From Protaetiibacter larvae (GTDB lineage Bacteria > Actinomycetota > Actinomycetes > Actinomycetales > Microbacteriaceae), in NCBI RefSeq assembly GCF_008365275.1, contig NZ_CP043504.1:1984001-2048000 (forward strand): a stretch of 64,000 nt of DNA, in the 5' to 3' direction. Within the stretch, counting starts at the first letter, position 1. The number at the start of each line of letters is the position of its first letter. Positions 1 to 7,952 of this stretch are shown here, in pieces. The position numbers were made by a program, and so were the translations under genes. The notes beneath the pieces are model-generated. The model searched no databases. It was not told where the DNA came from and saw nothing but the letters and a program-made list of their open reading frames with translations.

Positions 1-1
1 T

Positions 2-448
2 GCCGCGTACTCCCAGATCGCGGGCCAGCCGGGCGCCGTCGGCGCCGTGCTCAAGAACGGGCTGCGCCGCAGCTGGATCGGCAGCGAGGAGCCGATCGCC
101 TTCAGCCCCAAGACCAAGGACGCGGTGTACCGCGCCGTGGGTCGACCGGGCGTCGTGCTCATCAGCGAGGGCCCGGTGTCGCGCACGCAGCCGATGCTCG
201 ACAAGGAGCGCGCCAACATCGTGCGCCTGCTGCCGAATGTGCCCGTACACCAGCTGCATGTCGGGCCCGACAGCGACTCGACGGCCCTCTACAAGGTGCC
301 CGCGGCATTGCGCCGGTTCCCGCGCAAGCTCACCAAGGCCGAGGTCGTCCAGGTCGACAAGCGTCTCACCTCGGTCGGCAAGGTGAAGGGCTTCAAGATC
401 CCGCCGGGGATCGACCCGCAGCGCATCCGCGCCCCGCGTCCGCGCTGA
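2..448 (+). CDS. DUF4191 domain protein, 3' part only
   Basis: The reading frame is open from the window edge, so this is the C-terminal part (about 148 residues) of a gene that starts upstream. A GTG at 47 is internal. The sequence matches the actinobacterial DUF4191 family of small membrane-associated proteins of unknown function: a GAVGAVLKNGLRRSW stretch, a VGRPGVVLISEGP strand, a basic segment with DKERANIVRLLP, and a Pro/Arg-rich tail. The membrane segments expected in the N-terminal half lie outside the window. In actinomycetes this gene commonly sits near the lipoyl synthase and glnA region, which agrees with glnA downstream. Family assignment is from recognised motifs; no function is claimed. 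Confidence 0.8.
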   Translation, partial: AAYSQIAGQPGAVGAVLKNGLRRSWIGSEEPIAFSPKTKDAVYRAVGRPGVVLISEGPVSRTQPMLDKERANIVRLLPNVPVHQLHVGPDSDSTALYKVPAALRRFPRKLTKAEVVQVDKRLTSVGKVKGFKIPPGIDPQRIRAPRPR

Positions 449-466
449 GCGGGCCGCGCGCGCTGC

Positions 467-1438
467 TCACGCCACGCGCGTGAGCAGCCAGACGTGCATG
501 TTGCTCGAACTCCCGTCGATGCAGGTCTGGTAGTAGCCGTCGTATCCGGCGGGCAGCATCGACGCGTCGGCTCCCAGTACGAGACCGCCCACCTGTCCGG
601 CCACCTGGTAGACCCCGTAGCCCGGGAACTCCACCTGGGCGCCGGTGCCGATCCCGGCCCAGGCGCGGCCGCCGCACGACCAGTGCTCGGCAGCGTAGAA
701 CGCACCCCCGAGATAGCCGGCGATCCCCGCGATGTTGACGGATCCGCGGCAGGCGTCGATCTCCGCCTGCCCGCCCGAGGTCCAGATGCCCTCGACGTAG
801 CGCCCCGCCGGCGCGGGGGCACCGGTTCGCGCCCGGGCGGGATGCGCCGCTGCGGCCGCGGCCGCCTCTGCGGCCCGTTGGGCGGCCTCCCGTTCGGCCG
901 CGATCCGCGCCTGCTCGGCCTCCCAGGCATCGACCGCCCGGTCCACCGCGCTCGTGGCGTGCGCGAGCTCCTCCGCGGAGCGCAGCTGCGCCTCGAGCGC
1001 GCGCCCCACGCCCCCGTCGGGCGCCGCACCGAGCACCGCCGCGAGCTGGCCCGCGCGCAACGCCGCCGTCCCGCGCGAGATGAGCGCCTCGAGTCGCGTG
1101 CGCACCGCCTCGTCGAGCACCCGCGCCTCGGAGCCCTCGAGCGCGAGCTCCGCGGACGCCAGTTCACCGCGGAGCGAGGCGACCGCGCCGTCGAGCTCAG
1201 CCGCGGATCCCGGAACCGACGAGACGAACCGCGCGCGCAGCTCGGCGACCGGGCTCGTCGTGCTCGGCGCGTGGATCCCGGCCGCGAGCAGCAATGCCGA
1301 CGCGACGGCACCGCCCGCGACGAGGCCGCCGCGCACGTGGTGCGGATGGTGCGGATGCTCGCGTCGATGCGAGGCATGCCGATGAGGTCTCGGGTACCCG
1401 ATTGCGGTGGCAACCATCCACGCCTCGTTCGCTGACAC
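467..1438 (-). CDS. Secreted protein with sortase-like C-terminal domain
   Basis: A 323-residue protein if started at GTG 1438. An ATG at 1417, preceded by GAGG five bases upstream, is the better ribosome-supported start (316 residues). Residues 18-35 are His-rich (HRHASHRREHPHHPHH). One hydrophobic segment follows (about 37-56), then an Ala/Glu-rich region predicted helical or coiled-coil (60-200) and a Cys-containing beta domain (210-323). That domain shows AEHWSCGG, then YYQTC 54 residues after the His, then LLTR 15 residues after the Cys. The His-Cys-Arg order resembles the sortase catalytic triad. Similar domains occur in uncharacterised secreted proteins of Micrococcales. The sortase relation is inference from spacing and fold-like pattern; substrate and activity are unknown. 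Confidence 0.6.
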   Translation of the reverse strand: MSANEAWMVATAIGYPRPHRHASHRREHPHHPHHVRGGLVAGGAVASALLLAAGIHAPSTTSPVAELRARFVSSVPGSAAELDGAVASLRGELASAELALEGSEARVLDEAVRTRLEALISRGTAALRAGQLAAVLGAAPDGGVGRALEAQLRSAEELAHATSAVDRAVDAWEAEQARIAAEREAAQRAAEAAAAAAAHPARARTGAPAPAGRYVEGIWTSGGQAEIDACRGSVNIAGIAGYLGGAFYAAEHWSCGGRAWAGIGTGAQVEFPGYGVYQVAGQVGGLVLGADASMLPAGYDGYYQTCIDGSSSNMHVWLLTRVA

Positions 1439-1482
1439 CCCGGCGGCGCGCCGTCGGAGTTCCCGTCAAGAGTGCAGGGTGC

Positions 1483-1501
1483 CGAGGATTCGGGTTCCTC
1501 G
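1483..1501 (-). terminator. Possible short hairpin downstream of RDD gene
   Basis: A six-base inverted repeat CGAGGA/TCCTCG with a seven-base loop lies about 48 bases past the RDD stop codon. It has no U-tract. It could terminate the RDD transcript or belong to the leader of the secreted-protein gene. Confidence 0.25.
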
Positions 1502-1548
1502 AACTTTCGTCAGTCTCCCCCCGCCGCGGGCGTTCTCGCAAGGGTCGC

Positions 1549-1971
1549 TTAGACGCGCACCAGGATGGTGCCGGCCGCCTTGTCGTGGAAGCCGCGCTGG
1601 TCGCGGTCCCAGATCAGGGCGGGGATCACGAGGCACAGCAGCACGGTGCGCACCGCCGGGCGCCACACCCCGAGGTAGCCGCCCCGCGTGGGCACGACCC
1701 GCAGCCTCACGACGAGGTGCCCGACGCTGCCGTTCAGCACGAGGAGCGCCACGTACTGAAGCGCGGCGAAGATCCCCAGGGTGATGAAGCCGTTGGTGCC
1801 CTCCGGCACCCGGAAGAAGGCCCAGGACAGCAGGGTCGCGATCCCCCAGTCGACGAGCAGCGCGATGACGCGGCGGCCGAGGCGGCCGACCGAGCGCGGA
1901 CCGTGCTCGGGAAGCCCCAGACGCTCCCCCGGCCAGCGGTTCTCGGGGCTCGAGGCGGGGGCGCTGGTCAC
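1549..1971 (-). CDS. RDD family membrane protein
   Basis: A 140-residue protein starting at GTG 1971. It has a short polar N-terminus followed by the RDD signature region: VGRLGRRVIALLVDWGIAT holds the Arg and Asp typical of the first helix, then a second hydrophobic stretch (ITLGIFAALQYVALLVLN), the conserved GSVGHLVVRLRVVP turn, and a last hydrophobic segment before WDRDQRGFHDKAAGTILV. Length and the GHLV...RGFHDK pattern fit the short RDD proteins found beside glnA in actinomycetes. RDD proteins are membrane proteins of mostly unknown role; some in other bacteria have been linked to ion transport. It is transcribed divergently from glnA and its promoter adjoins the GlnR-type operator, so shared nitrogen control is possible but not shown. 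Confidence 0.85.
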   Translation of the reverse strand: MTSAPASSPENRWPGERLGLPEHGPRSVGRLGRRVIALLVDWGIATLLSWAFFRVPEGTNGFITLGIFAALQYVALLVLNGSVGHLVVRLRVVPTRGGYLGVWRPAVRTVLLCLVIPALIWDRDQRGFHDKAAGTILVRV

Positions 1972-1977
1972 CTGATC

Positions 1978-1983
1978 ACTCTA
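1978..1983 (-). promoter_or_regulatory. Leaderless -10 box for RDD gene
   Basis: On the minus strand TAGAGT is followed by six bases and then the GTG start at 1971, the spacing expected of a leaderless actinobacterial transcript. No Shine-Dalgarno sequence is present. Confidence 0.5.
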
Positions 1984-1994
1984 GAGAGGCCCGC

Positions 1995-2032
1995 GTAACA
2001 TGCCGGAAACAATTCGGTCATGGTCGGGAAAT
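1995..2032 (+). promoter_or_regulatory. GlnR-type operator upstream of glnA
   Basis: Four half-sites with exact six-base spacing are visible: GTAAC-n6-GAAAC-n6-GTCAT-n6-GAAAT. The known actinobacterial GlnR box is gTnAC-n6-GaAAC repeated twice, so the first pair is a perfect match and the second pair has one mismatch in each half-site. It lies 71-108 bases before the glnA start and close to the RDD promoter on the other strand. By homology, GlnR binding here would control glnA in response to nitrogen supply. Binding is inferred from the motif only. Confidence 0.75.
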
Positions 2033-2102
2033 CCCGCCACCATAGCCTCAGAGCGGCTGCATCCGCAGCCACACCCGTTCCACGCCCTTGGAGTAACCCT
2101 CT

Positions 2103-3539
2103 ATGTCCAAGCCCCTGTTCAGCGACTCCTCCGAGGTGCTGAAGTTCATCAAGGACACGGATGTCAAGTTCCTCGACATCCGCTTCACCGACCTTCCTGG
2201 CATCCAGCAGCACTTCAACATCCCGGCAGCGACCGTCGATGAGGAGTTCTTCACCGTCGGCCAGCTGTTCGACGGATCGTCGATCCGCGGCTTCCAGTCG
2301 ATCCACGAGTCGGACCTCCAGCTGATCCCGGACATCTCGACGGCGTACGTCGACCCGTTCCGCACCGAGCGCACCCTGGTGATCGTCTTCGACATCTACA
2401 ACCCGCGCAACGGCGAGATCTACGGCCGCGACCCGCGTCAGGTGGCCAAGAAGGCCGAGAAGTACCTCGCCTCGACCGGCATCGCCGACACCGCGTTCTT
2501 CGCGCCCGAGGCCGAGTTCTACATCTTCGACGACGTGCGCTACGAGGTGAAGCAGAACAAGAGCTTCTACGAGGTGGACTCCTCCGAGGCGGCCTGGAAC
2601 ACCGGGCGCGTGGAGGAGGGCGGCAACCTCGCGAACAAGACCCCGTACAAGGGCGGCTACTTCCCCGTCTCGCCGGTCGACCAGCACGCCGACCTCCGCG
2701 ACGACATCGTGCTCAAGCTCATCGAGGTGGGCCTCGAGGTCGAGCGCAGCCACCACGAGGTCGGCACCGCCGGCCAGGGCGAGATCAACTACAAGTTCGA
2801 CACCCTCGTGCACGCGGCCGACGACATCCTGAAGTTCAAGTACATCGTCAAGAACACCGCGCTCGAGTGGGGCAAGGTCGCGACCTTCATGCCGAAGCCG
2901 CTCCAGGGCGACAACGGCTCGGGCATGCACACCCACCAGTCGCTCTGGAACGAGGGCAAGCCGCTGTTCTACGACGAGCAGGGCTACGGCGGCCTGTCGG
3001 ACATCGCGCGCTGGTACATCGGCGGCATCCTCAAGCACGCGGCCGCGATCTCGGCGTTCACCAACCCGACCGTCAACTCGTACCACCGCCTCATCCCGGG
3101 CTTCGAGGCCCCGGTGAACCTGGTCTACTCGGCCGGCAACCGCTCCGCCTCGATCCGCATCCCGATCACGGGCACCAACCCGAAGGCCAAGCGCATCGAG
3201 TTCCGCGCGCCCGACGCCTCCGGCAACCCGTACCTCGGGTTCGCGGTGCAGCTCATGGCGGGCATCGACGGCATCCAGAACAAGATCGAGCCGCACGAGC
3301 CGGTCGACAAGGACCTCTACGAGCTCCCCCCGGAGGAGGCGAAGGGCATCCCGCAGCTGCCGGGCTCGCTCGACGAGGCCCTCAAGGCGCTCGAGGAGGA
3401 CCACGACTTCCTGCTCGCAGGCGGCGTGTTCACGCAGGACCTCATCGACACCTGGATCTCCTACAAGCGCGAGAAGGAGCTGCTGCCCTTCGCCCAGCGC
3501 CCGCACCCCTTCGAGTACGAGCTGTACTTCGGGGTCTGA
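2103..3539 (+). CDS. glnA: Glutamine synthetase, type I (beta subtype)
   Basis: A 478-residue enzyme that makes glutamine from glutamate, ammonia and ATP in the cytoplasm, as a dodecamer. The N-terminal beta-grasp region ([26 protein letters not shown]) is followed by the catalytic domain with [15 protein letters not shown], the [15 protein letters not shown]/glutamate site and the RSASIRIPI substrate loop. Tyr406 in [10 protein letters not shown] is the expected adenylylation site, so the enzyme should be switched off by GlnE, encoded nearby on the opposite strand. ATG 2103 is preceded by GGAG at a suitable distance. A GlnR-type box lies upstream and a strong hairpin follows the stop. Length and motifs are normal for the family. 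Confidence 0.98.
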   Translation: MSKPLFSDSSEVLKFIKDTDVKFLDIRFTDLPGIQQHFNIPAATVDEEFFTVGQLFDGSSIRGFQSIHESDLQLIPDISTAYVDPFRTERTLVIVFDIYNPRNGEIYGRDPRQVAKKAEKYLASTGIADTAFFAPEAEFYIFDDVRYEVKQNKSFYEVDSSEAAWNTGRVEEGGNLANKTPYKGGYFPVSPVDQHADLRDDIVLKLIEVGLEVERSHHEVGTAGQGEINYKFDTLVHAADDILKFKYIVKNTALEWGKVATFMPKPLQGDNGSGMHTHQSLWNEGKPLFYDEQGYGGLSDIARWYIGGILKHAAAISAFTNPTVNSYHRLIPGFEAPVNLVYSAGNRSASIRIPITGTNPKAKRIEFRAPDASGNPYLGFAVQLMAGIDGIQNKIEPHEPVDKDLYELPPEEAKGIPQLPGSLDEALKALEEDHDFLLAGGVFTQDLIDTWISYKREKELLPFAQRPHPFEYELYFGV

Positions 3540-3552
3540 ACCCTGCAGCACG

Positions 3553-3584
3553 AACGGGCCGCTTCCTCCGGGAGGCGGCCCGTT
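3553..3584 (+). terminator. Hairpin terminator after glnA
   Basis: A perfect ten-base inverted repeat AACGGGCCGC/GCGGCCCGTT with a 12-base loop lies 13 bases after the glnA stop. It is GC-rich with little U-tract, as is usual for actinobacterial terminators. Confidence 0.75.
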
Positions 3585-3588
3585 CCGC

Positions 3589-3656
3589 ATCTCGCGAGAT
3601 GTCAGTTCTTGCGGAAACCGGCCGCGAAAACCGCAACAGCTGACATCTCGCGGGAT
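3589..3656. repeat. 68-bp nested palindrome between glnA and glnE
   Basis: The outer arms, ATCTCGCGAGATGTCAG at 3589-3605 and its near-perfect complement at 3640-3656 (16 of 17 positions), enclose a second inverted repeat TTGCGG/CCGCAA at 3609-3614 and 3631-3636. The right arm touches the glnE stop codon. The element sits at a convergent junction, so it may terminate glnE transcripts or be a member of a dispersed palindromic family. Confidence 0.7.
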
Positions 3657-6571
3657 CAGCGGGGGCCGTAGAAGGCGCGCTCGAAGACCTGGCGGGCGAG
3701 GCGGGTGGTGCGGAGGTAGTCCTCCTCGAGCCGCGTCGCCGAGTGCGGCGGGTACTCCATGAGCCGCGCGACGCCCTCGAGGGCGCGACGGTCGGTCGGA
3801 AGCACATCCGCGGTCTTCGCCGTCCACAGCGTCATCGCCGAGCGCGCGCGCGAGGCGATGATCCACGCCGCCCGCAGCCGTTCGGCATCCGGCGCCGCGA
3901 CCAGTCCGGCGGCGACCGCCGCGTCGAGCGCATGCAGCGTGGAGGGGGTGCGCAGCTCCGGCACCTTGTCGGCGTGCTCGAGCTGCAGCAACTGGACGAA
4001 CCACTCCACATCCGACAGCGAGCCCCGCCCGAGCTTCAGGTGACGGGCCGGATCGGCGCCCTGCGGCAGCCGTTCCGCCTCCACGCGCGCCTTGATGCGC
4101 TTGACCTCGCGCACCGCGTCAGGCGAGATCTCGACGGGATACCGCACCTCGTCGGCCATCCGCTCGAACTCCGAGAGCAGCTGAAGATCCCCCACGACGC
4201 CTCGCGCACGCAGCAGTGCCTGCGCCTCCCAGGTGAGCGACCAGCGCTCGTAGTAGGCGCGGTAGCTGTCGAGCGAGCGCACGATGGCACCGTTCTTGCC
4301 CTCCGGTCGCAAGCCGAGGTCGAGGTCGAAGGGCAACCGCAGGTCTTCGGTGAGTCGCTTGATGTCGTGCGCGATCTGCTCGGCTCGCCGCTGCGCCACC
4401 TCCGGTTCGCACCCTGCCGGACGGTAGACGTACATGACGTCGGCGTCGCTCCCGAAACCGAGCTCCGCTCCCCCGTAGCGTCCCATCGCGATGATGCCGA
4501 ACTCCACCTCGTCGCCCCAGCGGTGCGCGAGCCGCACCATGCCCGTGAGGATCGCGGTCGTGATCGCGCTGAGGGCGACCCCCAGCTCCTGGATCTCGAT
4601 GAGCCCGACGATGCCGGCCAGGGCGAGTCGCAGCACCTCGCGCCGCCGCGCCGTCCGCAGTGCGGCCGCGGCCGCGTCGACGTCGTCGGCATGGCGGGCG
4701 ACCGTCGCGTCCGTCTCCTCGAGGAGCTCCTCGAGGCTGCGGGGCCGCAGCTCGGCGTCGTTCTCGAGCCAGGCCGCCGCCTCCGGGAAGCGTTCGAACA
4801 GCACACCCACGAAGCGCGAGCTCGCGAGCACCTGGGTGAGCCGCTGCGCCGCCCCGGAGGAATCGCGCAGCATCCGCAGGAACCAGTAGGCCTCGCCGAG
4901 GTCGTCGGAGAGACGTCGGAACGCGAGGAGGCCGTAGTCGGGGTCGGCGCCGTCGGCGAACCACTGCAGCATGACCGGCAGCAGGGTGCGCTGGATCGCG
5001 GCCCGCCGCGAGACGCCGCCCGTGAGCGCCGCGATGTGGTGGAGCGCGCCCCGCGGATCCTGGAAGCCGATCGCGGCGAGCCGCGCCTCCGCCTGCTCGC
5101 TCGTGAGGCTGTAGCCGTCCTCCGGGAGCGCCGCGACCGCGGAGAGCAGCGGGCGGTAGAACAGCCGCTCGTGCAGGCTCCGGACCCCCTGCTGCACCCC
5201 GCGCCAGCTCTCGAGCAGCCCGTCGGCCGTGCCCGCGAGCCGCGAGCCGCGCGCGAGGGAGCGCAGCTCGTGCTCGCCGCGGGGCATGAGGTGCGTGCGC
5301 CGCAGGCGGGCGAGCTGCAGGCGGTGCTCGAGCAGCCTCAGGTAGCGGTAGTCGCGCGCGAACTCCGCCGCCTCGACGCGCCCGATGTATCCGCGGTCGG
5401 CGAGGGCGGCGAGCCCGTCGAGGGTGGATCGCTGCCGGATGTCGGGGTCCGCCTGGCCGTGCACGAGCTGCAGCAGCTGGATGGTGAACTCGACGTCGCG
5501 CAGCCCCCCCGGACCGAGCTTGAGCTGCACGTCGAGCTCGTCGCGCGGGATGTTCGCCATGACCCGCTCGCGCATCTTCTGCACCGACTCGACGAAGCCT
5601 TCGCGCGAGGAAGCCGCCCACACCTTGGGCGCGATCCCCGTCACGAAGCGCTCGCCGAGCGCGAGGTCGCCGGCGAGCGGCCTCGCCTTCAGCAGCGCCT
5701 GGAACTCCCAGCTCTTGGCCCAGCGGTCGTAGTACGCCAGGTGCGACTCGAGGGTGCGCACGAGCGCGCCGTCCTTGCCCTCGGGCCGCAGATTGGCATC
5801 CACCTCCCACAGGGCCGGCTCGACGGCGAGCTCGTGGATGGCGTGCATGGTGTCGACGGCGAGCCGCGTGGCGATCTCGACGGCACGCGCATCAGGGAGC
5901 TCCGCCTCCCCCGCCGCCACGAAGATCACGTCGACATCGCTCACATAGTTGAGCTCGCGCGCACCCGCCTTGCCCATGCCGATGATCGCGAGCCGCGTGG
6001 CGGCGACCTCCTCGGCGGGAAAACGCGAGTCGGCCCGCGCCACGACGAGTGCGGCGTCGAGGGTCGCCCCCGCGAGATCCGCAAGCGCCGCGGCGACCCG
6101 CGGGACGACCTCGATCGGCTCCGCGTGCCCCAGATCCCAGGCGGCGAGCCGGGTGAGCTCGCGGCGGTAGGCGACCCGCAGCGCGTTCCGCGCCGCCTCG
6201 CCCGAGAGCCCCTCCACGGCCGCCACGAGGGCGGCACGGTAGCGCGCGGCATCCGGAGGCGACGTCAGCGGATCGGCGAACACCTCGAGCTGTTCGGGGT
6301 GGCGGCGCAGGAAGGTCGCCAGGCCCTCCGACGCCCCCAGCACCTCGAGCAGGCTGCGTGCCGAGCGCTCGCGCGCGAGCAGCGACCCCACGGCCGCGGG
6401 GTCCCGCTCCCGGAGCGCGCCCAGCAGGGCGAGCGCCTGGTCGGGATCGGCGACCCCGGAGAACAGCGGCACGACGTCGTCGGGCACCCCGGGAAGTGCG
6501 GCGGCGGCACCCCCCAGGTCGGCGAACCCGAGCCGAGCGAGCTCGGTGAGGGTGATCGCGCTCCGGGTCAG
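3656..6571 (-). CDS. glnE: Glutamine synthetase adenylyltransferase/deadenylase
   Basis: A bifunctional enzyme that adds AMP to, and removes it from, the regulatory tyrosine of GlnA. Two nucleotidyltransferase modules are visible. The N-terminal (deadenylylating) one has GMGKAGARELNYVSDVDV near residue 199. The C-terminal (adenylylating) one has AMGRYGGAELGFGSDADV near residue 696. Each is followed by an LRPEGK(D/N)GA motif. No ATG, GTG or TTG exists in frame before conserved sequence begins. The best start is CTG at 6571, with GGAGG four bases upstream and a CTGA overlap with the glnA2 stop, giving 971 residues. The next candidate, GTG 6487, would remove the conserved LARLGFADL segment. It is translationally coupled to glnA2, the usual actinobacterial order. 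Confidence 0.93.
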   Translation of the reverse strand: MTRSAITLTELARLGFADLGGAAAALPGVPDDVVPLFSGVADPDQALALLGALRERDPAAVGSLLARERSARSLLEVLGASEGLATFLRRHPEQLEVFADPLTSPPDAARYRAALVAAVEGLSGEAARNALRVAYRRELTRLAAWDLGHAEPIEVVPRVAAALADLAGATLDAALVVARADSRFPAEEVAATRLAIIGMGKAGARELNYVSDVDVIFVAAGEAELPDARAVEIATRLAVDTMHAIHELAVEPALWEVDANLRPEGKDGALVRTLESHLAYYDRWAKSWEFQALLKARPLAGDLALGERFVTGIAPKVWAASSREGFVESVQKMRERVMANIPRDELDVQLKLGPGGLRDVEFTIQLLQLVHGQADPDIRQRSTLDGLAALADRGYIGRVEAAEFARDYRYLRLLEHRLQLARLRRTHLMPRGEHELRSLARGSRLAGTADGLLESWRGVQQGVRSLHERLFYRPLLSAVAALPEDGYSLTSEQAEARLAAIGFQDPRGALHHIAALTGGVSRRAAIQRTLLPVMLQWFADGADPDYGLLAFRRLSDDLGEAYWFLRMLRDSSGAAQRLTQVLASSRFVGVLFERFPEAAAWLENDAELRPRSLEELLEETDATVARHADDVDAAAAALRTARRREVLRLALAGIVGLIEIQELGVALSAITTAILTGMVRLAHRWGDEVEFGIIAMGRYGGAELGFGSDADVMYVYRPAGCEPEVAQRRAEQIAHDIKRLTEDLRLPFDLDLGLRPEGKNGAIVRSLDSYRAYYERWSLTWEAQALLRARGVVGDLQLLSEFERMADEVRYPVEISPDAVREVKRIKARVEAERLPQGADPARHLKLGRGSLSDVEWFVQLLQLEHADKVPELRTPSTLHALDAAVAAGLVAAPDAERLRAAWIIASRARSAMTLWTAKTADVLPTDRRALEGVARLMEYPPHSATRLEEDYLRTTRLARQVFERAFYGPR

Positions 6572-7905
6572 AGCGCCTCCAGGTTCGCTTCCAGCTCGAA
6601 GGGCGTCACCTGTGCGCGGTAGCCCGCCCACTCGCGGCGCTTGTTGAGCAGCACGTAGTTGAACACCTGCTCGCCGAGCGTCTCGGCGACGAGCTCCGAC
6701 TCCTCCATGATGAGCAGCGCGCGGTCGAGGCTCGACGGCAGCGCCTGGTAGCCGAGCGCACGACGCTCCGCGCTCGACATGTCGAAGACGTCGGAGTCGG
6801 CCTCGGGCGGGAGCTCGTAGCCCTCCTCGATGCCCTTGAGACCCGCCGCGAGCAACAGTGCGTACGCGAGGTACGGGTTCGCGGCGGAGTCGATGCCGCG
6901 GTACTCGACGCGCGCGCTCTGCCCCTTGCCGGGCTTGTAGAGCGGCACGCGCACGAGCGCCGAACGGTTGTTGTGGCCCCAGGTGACGTAGCTGGGCGCC
7001 TCGTCGCCGCCCCACAGGCGCTTGTAGGAGTTCACGAACTGGTTGGTCACCGCCGTGATCTCGGGCGCGTGGCGGAGCAGCCCCGCGACGAACTGGCGGC
7101 CGATGGTCGACAGCTGGTACTGGCCGCCCGCGTCGAAGAACGCGTTCGCATCCCCCTCGAAGAGCGAGACGTGCGTGTGCATGCCGGACCCGGGATGCTC
7201 GGAGAACGGCTTCGGCATGAACGTCGCGTAGACGCCCTGCTCGATCGCCACCTCCTTGATCACGGTGCGGAAGGTCATGATGTTGTCGGCCGTGGTGAGG
7301 GCGTCCGCGTAGCGCAGATCGATCTCGTTCTGACCGGGGCCCGCCTCGTGGTGGCTGAACTCCACCGAGATGCCGAGATCCTCGAGCATCCGCACCGAAC
7401 GGCGCCGGAAGTCGTGCGCCGTGCCGCCGGGCACGTTGTCGAAGTAGCCGGCCGAGTCGACGGGGACGGGCTTGCCGTTCTTCAGCTTGCTCGAGGTGAG
7501 CAGGTAGAACTCGATCTCCGGGTGCGTGTAGAAGGTGAAGCCGCGATCCGCCGCCTTCGCGAGGGTGCGCTTGAGCACATTGCGCGGATCGGCGATCGCC
7601 GGCTGGCCGTCGGGCGTCGTGATGTCGCAGAACATGCGCGCGGTCGGGTCGACCTCGCCGCGCCAGGGCAGGATCTGGAAGGTCGTCGGGTCCGGGTGCG
7701 CGAGCACGTCGGCCTCGTAGGCCCGGGTGAGGCCTTCGATCGCCGAACCGTCGATGCCGACGCCCTCCGAGAACGCCCCCTCGACCTCGGCCGGGGCCAG
7801 TGCGACCGACTTCAGGGTGCCCACGACATCCGTGAACCAGAGGCGGATGAACTTCACTCCGCGCTCCTCGATGGTGCGCAGAACGAAGTCTCGCTGCTTG
7901 TCCAT
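6568..7905 (-). CDS. glnA2: Glutamine synthetase-like protein GlnA2
   Basis: A 445-residue type I glutamine synthetase homologue with FTDVVGTLKSVALAP, GIDGSAIEGL, a SHHEAGPGQNEIDLRY segment and the GSGMHTHVSLFEGD active-site loop. It is shorter than GlnA and lacks the adenylylation tyrosine: at the position of [10 protein letters not shown] it has SDVFDMSSAERR, so GlnE should not regulate it. In Streptomyces coelicolor the GlnA2 homologue has been reported as a gamma-glutamylpolyamine synthetase, so the substrate here may be a polyamine rather than ammonia. That is inference. ATG 7905 has the purine-rich GAAGGGGA upstream. The stop overlaps the glnE start by four bases. Confidence 0.92.
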   Translation of the reverse strand: MDKQRDFVLRTIEERGVKFIRLWFTDVVGTLKSVALAPAEVEGAFSEGVGIDGSAIEGLTRAYEADVLAHPDPTTFQILPWRGEVDPTARMFCDITTPDGQPAIADPRNVLKRTLAKAADRGFTFYTHPEIEFYLLTSSKLKNGKPVPVDSAGYFDNVPGGTAHDFRRRSVRMLEDLGISVEFSHHEAGPGQNEIDLRYADALTTADNIMTFRTVIKEVAIEQGVYATFMPKPFSEHPGSGMHTHVSLFEGDANAFFDAGGQYQLSTIGRQFVAGLLRHAPEITAVTNQFVNSYKRLWGGDEAPSYVTWGHNNRSALVRVPLYKPGKGQSARVEYRGIDSAANPYLAYALLLAAGLKGIEEGYELPPEADSDVFDMSSAERRALGYQALPSSLDRALLIMEESELVAETLGEQVFNYVLLNKRREWAGYRAQVTPFELEANLEAL

Positions 7906-7940
7906 TCGGGTCCCCTTCTCGCGACGTCGCGCGCTCGTCC

Positions 7941-7946
7941 TAGGCT
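7941..7946 (+). promoter_or_regulatory. Leaderless -10 box for nadE
   Basis: TAGGCT is followed by six bases and then ATG 7953, with no ribosome-binding site. This is the leaderless spacing. The glnA2 start lies 36 bases away on the other strand. Confidence 0.5.
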
Positions 7947-7952
7947 ATCGCC

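Noticed and set aside
1968-4004. A 678-codon frame antisense to glnA
   Set aside because: Composition is that of a GC-bias shadow, and the plus strand encodes complete glutamine synthetase.
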